From Heliocidaris erythrogramma (lineage: Eukaryota; Echinodermata; Echinoidea; Camarodonta; Echinometridae): a DNA stretch of 64,000 nucleotides. The position numbers and the translations under genes were made by a program. The notes below the pieces were generated by a model. It was not told the DNA's origin. It saw only the letters and a program-made list of their open reading frames with translations, and ran no database searches. The stretch covers positions 18,941,880 through 19,005,879 of the forward strand of contig CM046855.1 in the NCBI GenBank assembly GCA_025617745.1. The letters are read 5' to 3'. Positions 62,001 to 64,000 of this stretch are shown here, piece by piece. Position 1 is the first letter of the stretch, and every line of letters begins with the position of its first letter.

Positions 62001-63651
62001 TCCCTCTACAGAAGGGATTTCAATATTTCACTTTTTAATATGTAACTTTTGAATATCGGACCTACATGTTATAAAAATCAACCTACATGGTGAAGATGAT
62101 ACTTTTACTTTTCTTTTGCAATAAAGGTACCAAATTTCTTTTGACATTACATGTTCTTGTCATGAAGATGATGGTTGTACTGTCAGGGTTATTCATTTTG
62201 TGAACAAATGACATTCTTGTAATCTTATTGAAAATGAACATTAATTTTCCCTCAATGAATGTTAATCATTTTCCATAAAACTTTCACTTATGTTTTTTAT
62301 TTATGTTCTAAATAAAACTAATAAAAAGTAATAAACAATTTCACTATTTCTATGGCCATGTCAAAATGTTGTATGTGATCAACCATACTTAAACAGATGA
62401 GAAGTCACAGAAATGCTACATCTGAAATTCATTACTTCAGGTATTTCTCCCTTGTATGGGAAGTTATAAATAGAAAATTTGTCATCTAACAGGAACTTCA
62501 TCCATGTGGTACCCACAAATTACTCTGGTTTACTGTGTCTGGTCCAGTCACCATAAAGTGCAAGCAAAATAGTAAAGGAAGGAGTCTATAATCATTTTTA
62601 CGATTGAGGTAACAAGTCTATAGGGGTGGAAAACTTGGGTATCATCTTTGGGACTCATCATTTACACAATTTACAGTTATTAATGAAAATATGTGATCAA
62701 GGAAACTGAAAATAAAATACAATAGACACAGAAGATACATCTTTAATATCTGCTGACTGCTGAGAGCTAAAAGTGGGATTACTCTGTAAAAAGGACATGA
62801 ATGCCCTCTGGCTCTCAGTAGACAATCAAAAACAAGGTGAGAAACTTGACAGTCATTCATCATATAAAAGGTGAGGTTCTATGCAAACAGATGGTGTTTT
62901 GTCTGACACACAGCTCATCTTCTTTCGACATAGGTTGTCTTCCAGGTGGGTTTTTCCTACTCTCATTAAAATGTGTTGTACCTAGTCTAGAGCAGGAAGA
63001 CACGTCCCACTTTCCTGCTTTCCAAGAGCTAATTTTAGTTGATGATATGCTCCAAACGATCCTACAACACAGTTTCTTACAGAGCAAGAAAACCTCACTT
63101 GGTTTGAAAAGCAAACTACACTCCACTCAAAACAGTGCTCTTAACCTTTGCCACATCACCCCTAGAGAATAGAGATTTATCTCTTTTGGTTTCATTCCTC
63201 ACAACAAATCTATCTAGATCTTACCCCAAACACTTCATGATCAGTGATGCAGACTGCCATTTTATCCTATGTGACAATAACAAGAAAGTACTAAAGATGT
63301 CTTACACAGTTTCTTACAGGGCAAGAAAACAGGACAAACAGCTCCACTTGACCGACACTATTTTTGGTACCTTTATTCTTGGTAACTTTACCATATCATC
63401 CACAGAGATTTAAAATAAACCTCTTTTGGTTTCATTTCCGACCAAACATCTATCTAGATCTTACCCCAATCACTTCATGATCAGTGTTGCGGACTGCCAT
63501 GTTATCCCATGTGACAATAACAAATGAGGTGGGACTGAAGGCGGTGACATCGAAGGACCCACGGTTTCTGAAGTTACTCCGGATAAGATTAACAATCTCA
63601 TCCTCCTCGTTGGATGATACTGTGGTCCGATACCAGACAGAGCTCTTACCT
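30956..63651 (-). CDS. NID: Nidogen (entactin), 5'-partial, 21 exons in window
   Basis: All 21 exons join in frame to about 1100 residues and TAA; the signal peptide and start of NIDO lie beyond the right edge. Residue numbers count from the first full codon here. Order: NIDO (1-185), EGF (186-233), G2F beta-barrel (234-455, three exons), eight EGFs (456-792, last one calcium-binding), YWTD six-blade propeller (793-1060) and a C-terminal EGF. In the family G2F binds collagen IV and perlecan, and the propeller binds the laminin gamma-1 arm, so nidogen bridges the basement-membrane networks. Every intron from NIDO end to the propeller is phase 1. Compared with vertebrate NID1 there are eight rather than four EGFs after G2F, and no thyroglobulin type-1 exon is visible. 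Confidence 0.95.
31791..31906 (-). CDS. NID: Nidogen exon t, end of propeller
   Basis: Codes [20 protein letters not shown], then [19 protein letters not shown]. Aligns with the TRLYGITTALSQCPQG stretch that closes the vertebrate propeller. Phase 2 in, 1 out. Confidence 0.9.
31990..32280. repeat. Foldback palindrome with 139-bp arms
   Basis: 31990-32128 pairs with 32142-32280 with two mismatches, around a 13-bp loop. It is flanked by (ATA/ATG)n microsatellites on both sides. No open frame. Likely a foldback MITE; target duplication not resolved. Confidence 0.9.
32391..34241. mobile_element. Unclassified hairpin-ended repeat, copy 1 (1.85 kb)
   Basis: Starts actagagtttaattcgtc and ends in a perfect 13-bp-arm hairpin (34213-34225 with 34230-34242). 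A second hairpin (aattcgtc/gacgaatt) and the word aggtgatctgtc lie at the 5' end. It holds a tRNA-like segment, repeated atgacctgatgacc words and CpG-rich acgcgcgcgc stretches, and no open frame. Near-matching flanks taataataaaaata / taataataaaata could be a target duplication. A second copy is at 52116. Lies between exons s and t. Confidence 0.8.
32902..32970 (-). tRNA. tRNA-like segment, Gly(GCC)-like, inside the hairpin-ended repeat
   Basis: On the minus strand tatgg pairs with ccata at the ends. The A-box region is tggtctattgg, the anticodon loop ctgccat puts GCC after U33, and the B box is ggttcgatccc. A T15 run follows. The anticodon stem has one mismatch. It looks tRNA-derived; activity is doubtful. 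The matching segment in the other copy is more degraded. Confidence 0.4.
34777..34906 (-). CDS. NID: Nidogen exon s, YWTD propeller
   Basis: Codes [20 protein letters not shown], then [20 protein letters not shown] and WQ. Acceptor TTTCAG|GC, donor AC|GTAAGT, phase 2. It aligns with YPFAVTSYGKNLYFTDW of vertebrate nidogen. Confidence 0.94.
34965..36870. mobile_element. 1.9-kb non-autonomous element with central 141-171 bp tandem array
   Basis: tgtatcccccggca (34998-35011) and its exact reverse complement (36845-36858) sit near the two ends. Between them gaccctataaa-gacggaac recurs ten times (about 35249 to 36648), each unit also carrying caaaatttgaacgaaatccg. A (GCG)n tract lies at 36786-36810. 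Subterminal inverted repeats plus a central array of about 150 bp resemble Helentron-derived HINE elements (family knowledge). Open frames inside are shadows. Lies between nidogen exons r and s. Confidence 0.75.
37134..37291 (-). CDS. NID: Nidogen exon r, YWTD propeller
   Basis: Codes [20 protein letters not shown], then [20 protein letters not shown] and QLLCWADA. Phase 2 in, phase 1 out (GCTG|GTAAGA). Confidence 0.94.
38165..38480. repeat. Intron segment with telomere-like repeat and small palindromes
   Basis: ctaaccctaaccctaaccc (38264-38290) gives four to five TTAGGG-type units. C runs at 38308 and 38431 and the palindrome gcataacccgggttatgc (38396-38413) follow. A T/G-rich tract lies at 37940-38030. 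Confidence 0.7.
38562..38690. repeat. Tandem duplication of about 62-75 bp
   Basis: ctgtgcgaacgaataacacg recurs at about 38564 and 38625, each followed by tgtgttgttgcgc and acattgaagccat. The second copy carries an insertion. Confidence 0.8.
39127..39298 (-). CDS. NID: Nidogen exon q, YWTD propeller
   Basis: Codes [40 protein letters not shown] and [16 protein letters not shown]. Donor GG|GTAGGA gives phase 2, the first break in the run of phase 1 introns. Confidence 0.95.
39929..40156 (-). CDS. NID: Nidogen exon p, start of YWTD propeller
   Basis: Codes [20 protein letters not shown], then [20 protein letters not shown] and [26 protein letters not shown]...VYWTD aligns with the first complete blade of vertebrate nidogen. 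No thyroglobulin domain precedes it. Confidence 0.93.
40665..40790 (-). CDS. NID: Nidogen exon o, calcium-binding EGF domain
   Basis: Starts [20 protein letters not shown] and continues [25 protein letters not shown] plus C-x-N-x4-Y-x-C is the calcium-binding EGF and Asn-hydroxylation signature. It is the last EGF before the propeller. Confidence 0.94.
41381..41497 (-). CDS. NID: Nidogen exon n, EGF domain
   Basis: Codes [20 protein letters not shown], then [19 protein letters not shown]. The first two Cys are only two residues apart, a shorter first loop than in its neighbours. Phase 1. Confidence 0.92.
41898..42026 (-). CDS. NID: Nidogen exon m, EGF domain
   Basis: Codes [20 protein letters not shown], then [20 protein letters not shown]. 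Phase 1 both sides, donor GCAG|GTAAGT. Confidence 0.93.
42329..42444. mobile_element. 116-bp palindromic hAT-type MITE with 8-bp target duplication
   Basis: ggaagtac at 42321-42328 and 42445-42452 flanks ends cagaggcggcggaacg and cgttccgccgcttctg. The arms pair along nearly the full length. Lies between nidogen exons l and m. Confidence 0.9.
42789..42917 (-). CDS. NID: Nidogen exon l, EGF domain with RGD (duplicate)
   Basis: Identical in sequence to exon k. Both copies keep the TTTTTAG acceptor and GAAG|GTACGT donor, so both can be spliced. Confidence 0.92.
43203..43331 (-). CDS. NID: Nidogen exon k, EGF domain with RGD (duplicate)
   Basis: Codes [20 protein letters not shown], then [22 protein letters not shown] lies between the third and fourth cysteines. 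Identical to exon l 414 bp downstream. Phase 1 symmetry keeps the frame. Confidence 0.92.
44297..44428 (-). CDS. NID: Nidogen exon j, EGF domain
   Basis: Codes [20 protein letters not shown], then [20 protein letters not shown] and NCER. Closely related to the EGFs of exons i, k and l. Phase 1. Confidence 0.93.
44827..44952 (-). CDS. NID: Nidogen exon i, EGF domain
   Basis: Codes [20 protein letters not shown], then [20 protein letters not shown]. Too few open codons to stand out as a long frame, but bounded by CTAG acceptor and GTAAGT donor in phase 1. Confidence 0.92.
45240..45362 (-). CDS. NID: Nidogen exon h, EGF domain
   Basis: Codes [20 protein letters not shown], then [20 protein letters not shown]. 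Six Cys, GDG near the end, phase 1 both sides. Confidence 0.93.
45917..46070. repeat. Imperfect palindrome, probable small MITE
   Basis: Ends ataatattgaatggcctt and the reverse complement of ataatattgaatggctt pair. Inner aagggtat and the ttcact...agtgaa stem also pair. In the intron between exons g and h. Confidence 0.6.
46427..46651 (-). CDS. NID: Nidogen exon g, G2F barrel part 3
   Basis: Codes [40 protein letters not shown] and [15 protein letters not shown]. Ends at GATATTG|GTAATT. The frame stays open beyond, but vertebrate nidogen leaves G2F at the same SIGP-type motif and the phase matches. A later GT at about 46335 is the alternative. Confidence 0.9.
46690..47375. repeat. Tandem array, period 160-161 bp, about 4 copies
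   Basis: ccaatgtgtgtaccaaattt recurs near 46867, 47028, 47188 and 47349, with nearly identical intervening units containing gttaccatggcaacgcag. Long minus-strand frames with HTLVL and RHIFWM words are periodic artefacts of the array. It lies in the intron between exons f and g. Confidence 0.9.
47841..48044 (-). CDS. NID: Nidogen exon f, G2F barrel part 2
   Basis: Codes [40 protein letters not shown] and [20 protein letters not shown]. The QRF.G.DE...GSSV motif is diagnostic of G2F. Acceptor TATACAG, donor CCAG|GTACAC, phase 1. Confidence 0.94.
48139..48282. mobile_element. Foldback MITE, copy 3, inverted orientation
   Basis: 144 bp, same family as 26584 and 30464 but reversed. Its ends carry an extra gtacgt pair next to ggggag/ctcccc. 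It lies only about 95 bp upstream of the acceptor of nidogen exon f. Confidence 0.88.
48797..49033 (-). CDS. NID: Nidogen exon e, G2F barrel part 1
   Basis: Codes [40 protein letters not shown] and [19 protein letters not shown]. Matches the start of the nidogen G2 beta-barrel (GRSYTAIS, GGIIGWMFA in vertebrates). Acceptor TTGCAG, donor G|GTGAGA, phase 1. Confidence 0.94.
49731..49877 (-). CDS. NID: Nidogen exon d, first EGF domain
   Basis: Codes [12 protein letters not shown], then [20 protein letters not shown] and [14 protein letters not shown]. The CCxC pattern matches EGF1 of vertebrate nidogen. Phase 1 both sides. Confidence 0.92.
49878..52105. other. Nidogen intron c-d, proximal part
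   Basis: AT-rich intron sequence with microsatellites only. No extra linker exon is visible, and the phases of exons c and d match without one. Confidence 0.4.
50060..50085. repeat. (TC)n microsatellite
   Basis: Uninterrupted tctc run in the intron between exons c and d. Similar runs lie at about 23841-23866 and 59861-59880; a (TA)n run is at 51198-51218. Confidence 0.85.
52116..54740. mobile_element. Unclassified hairpin-ended repeat, copy 2 (2.6 kb) with 10-bp target duplication
   Basis: taaatatata at 52106-52115 and 54741-54750 flanks an element with the same start (actagaatttaattcgtc), same order of parts and same terminal hairpin as the copy at 32391. It is longer because a GAT/ATC microsatellite at 52270-52980 has expanded. 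The tRNA-like segment (about 53421-53488) is degraded. No protein frame outside the microsatellite. Confidence 0.85.
52270..52980. repeat. (GAT/ATC)n microsatellite with repeated strand switches
   Basis: About 700 bp of gatgat and atcatc blocks alternate in orientation, in larger units such as catgacagtgatgatgataa. Its 132-codon frame is not a gene. Confidence 0.9.
54797..54951 (-). CDS. NID: Nidogen exon c, end of NIDO and linker
   Basis: Codes [20 protein letters not shown], where GMWAYKID matches the GVWVFEIG end of NIDO, then an acidic linker to VDVQLDNG. Acceptor TTACAG|G, donor AATG|GTCAGT, phase 1 out. The next intron holds the long hairpin-ended repeat. Confidence 0.88.
55092..55478. 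mobile_element. 387-bp palindromic MITE with CRE-like sites in both ends
   Basis: Ends tatagagtaccgaagtg and the reverse complement cacttcggtactctata, each followed by tgacgtca. The centre is an inverted repeat around 55285 (ccccattgaagtcagtgt and its complement). Terminal TATA suggests a TA target site. Lies between nidogen exons b and c. Confidence 0.85.
55480..59273. other. Nidogen intron b-c, distal part
   Basis: AT-rich intron with a C run near 56870. No exon, RNA or element was recognised. Confidence 0.4.
59274..59485 (-). CDS. NID: Nidogen exon b, NIDO domain part 2
   Basis: Codes [20 protein letters not shown], then [20 protein letters not shown] and [13 protein letters not shown]. 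Acceptor AAACAG|ACT (phase 0), donor AG|GTACTT (phase 2). The TFQ.IL..D...SFA.F core is diagnostic of NIDO. Confidence 0.93.
60297..60495. repeat. Two tandem foldback units of about 90 bp
   Basis: ctcgctagtcataaagaccg (60300) pairs with 60357-60385. A second copy (60405-60433) pairs with 60461-60490. Units are 105 bp apart and share ccgctattcata and tatgaatagc arms. In intron a-b. Confidence 0.8.
60496..63068. other. Nidogen intron a-b, distal part
   Basis: AT-rich intron sequence with no recognised feature apart from the exon duplicate listed at 63069-63283. Confidence 0.4.
63069..63283 (-). pseudogene. Decayed duplicate of the end of nidogen exon a
   Basis: 63181-63283 resembles 63421-63523, including the donor ggggtaagatct and the codons for VIVT-DNMAV-TDHEV. 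The Trp codon has become TAG and an AG acceptor is missing. Flanking acagtttcttacag words (63070 and 63306) repeat at the same 236-240 bp offset, which indicates an old tandem duplication. Confidence 0.8.
63465..63651 (-). CDS. NID: Nidogen exon a, NIDO domain part 1
   Basis: Codes [20 protein letters not shown] and then [41 protein letters not shown]. The VTW core matches the NIDO strand of vertebrate nidogens. Acceptor TTTCAG|A (phase 2 in), donor GGG|GTAAGA (phase 0 out). Confidence 0.9.
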
Positions 63652-64000
63652 CTGAAAATGAAAAGAGCAACAGACTTGATCATAGTATTTAAATATTTTC
63701 CTCAATACAATACCATAACTTTTAACAAAATCTTCCTAAATATAATTTAAATTTCCTAATTACATAGCTAAAAAAAAATCATAAGATCATATTTGCAGCA
63801 TCAAAAGGTGATAAATGAAAGTTCACACACATGTATCGAATAGGCCTCTGTGTTTGACCAACTTGTATGCTACTTTGAGATTAGCATTTTGGGGTAACTT
63901 TTGAGACCATGTTTAGTATAACCTTTCAAACTATGGCTAATGCAAAGCAAATTTTCTACAGGAAAACTAGCAATAGATTATGAAGAGAAACAAAGTTAAG
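63652..64000. other. Nidogen intron upstream of exon a
   Basis: AT-rich, begins at the polypyrimidine/TTTCAG acceptor. The signal-peptide exon must lie beyond the window. Confidence 0.5.

Overview
The window is animal nuclear DNA. It has multi-exon genes with GT-AG introns, long AT-rich introns, CpG-poor bulk sequence, and dense non-autonomous transposons, foldback elements and tandem arrays. Gene content (a nidogen with many EGF exons, a 13-exon CYP3-clan P450) and repeat style (hAT ends of the CAG-GGCGG type, foldback elements, frequent taggcct and catgtacatg words) fit a marine deuterostome. An echinoderm, perhaps a sea urchin, is my best guess, but the species cannot be fixed from the sequence alone.

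Three genes lie on the minus strand. (1) Positions 1-1690 hold the 5' part of a C2H2 zinc-finger gene: an acidic first exon, then a large exon with five fingers and a Ser-rich tail that runs off the left edge. (2) Positions 13512-24991 hold a complete cytochrome P450. Thirteen exons join in frame to 518 residues with membrane anchor, AGYETS, ExxR, PERF and the haem Cys. (3) Positions 30956-63651 hold most of a nidogen, a basement-membrane glycoprotein. Twenty-one exons give about 1100 residues in frame: NIDO, EGF, G2F, eight tandem EGFs, YWTD propeller, C-terminal EGF and stop. Only its N-terminus lies beyond the right edge. The genes show no functional link to one another.

Between and inside the genes: a 95-bp satellite (3.3-4.7 kb); a run of transposon debris (5.1-9.9 kb: a TA-flanked MITE, a hAT element with 8-bp target duplication, a dead LINE reverse transcriptase, a GC-rich tandem array and a 75-bp-arm hairpin); a perfect 99-bp-arm palindrome made of two tRNA-like sequences (11.5 kb); a foldback transposon with long inverted repeats built from 16-bp units in a P450 intron; and a TTAA-flanked element in another P450 intron. 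Nidogen introns hold two copies of an unclassified hairpin-ended repeat with a tRNA-like segment, two arrays with a 155-160 bp period, several foldback MITEs, a 414-bp tandem duplication that adds an RGD-bearing EGF exon, and a decayed duplicate of a NIDO exon end. The most notable observations are the near-identical RGD-EGF exon duplication, the hairpin-ended repeat pair, the tRNA-like palindrome and the foldback element.
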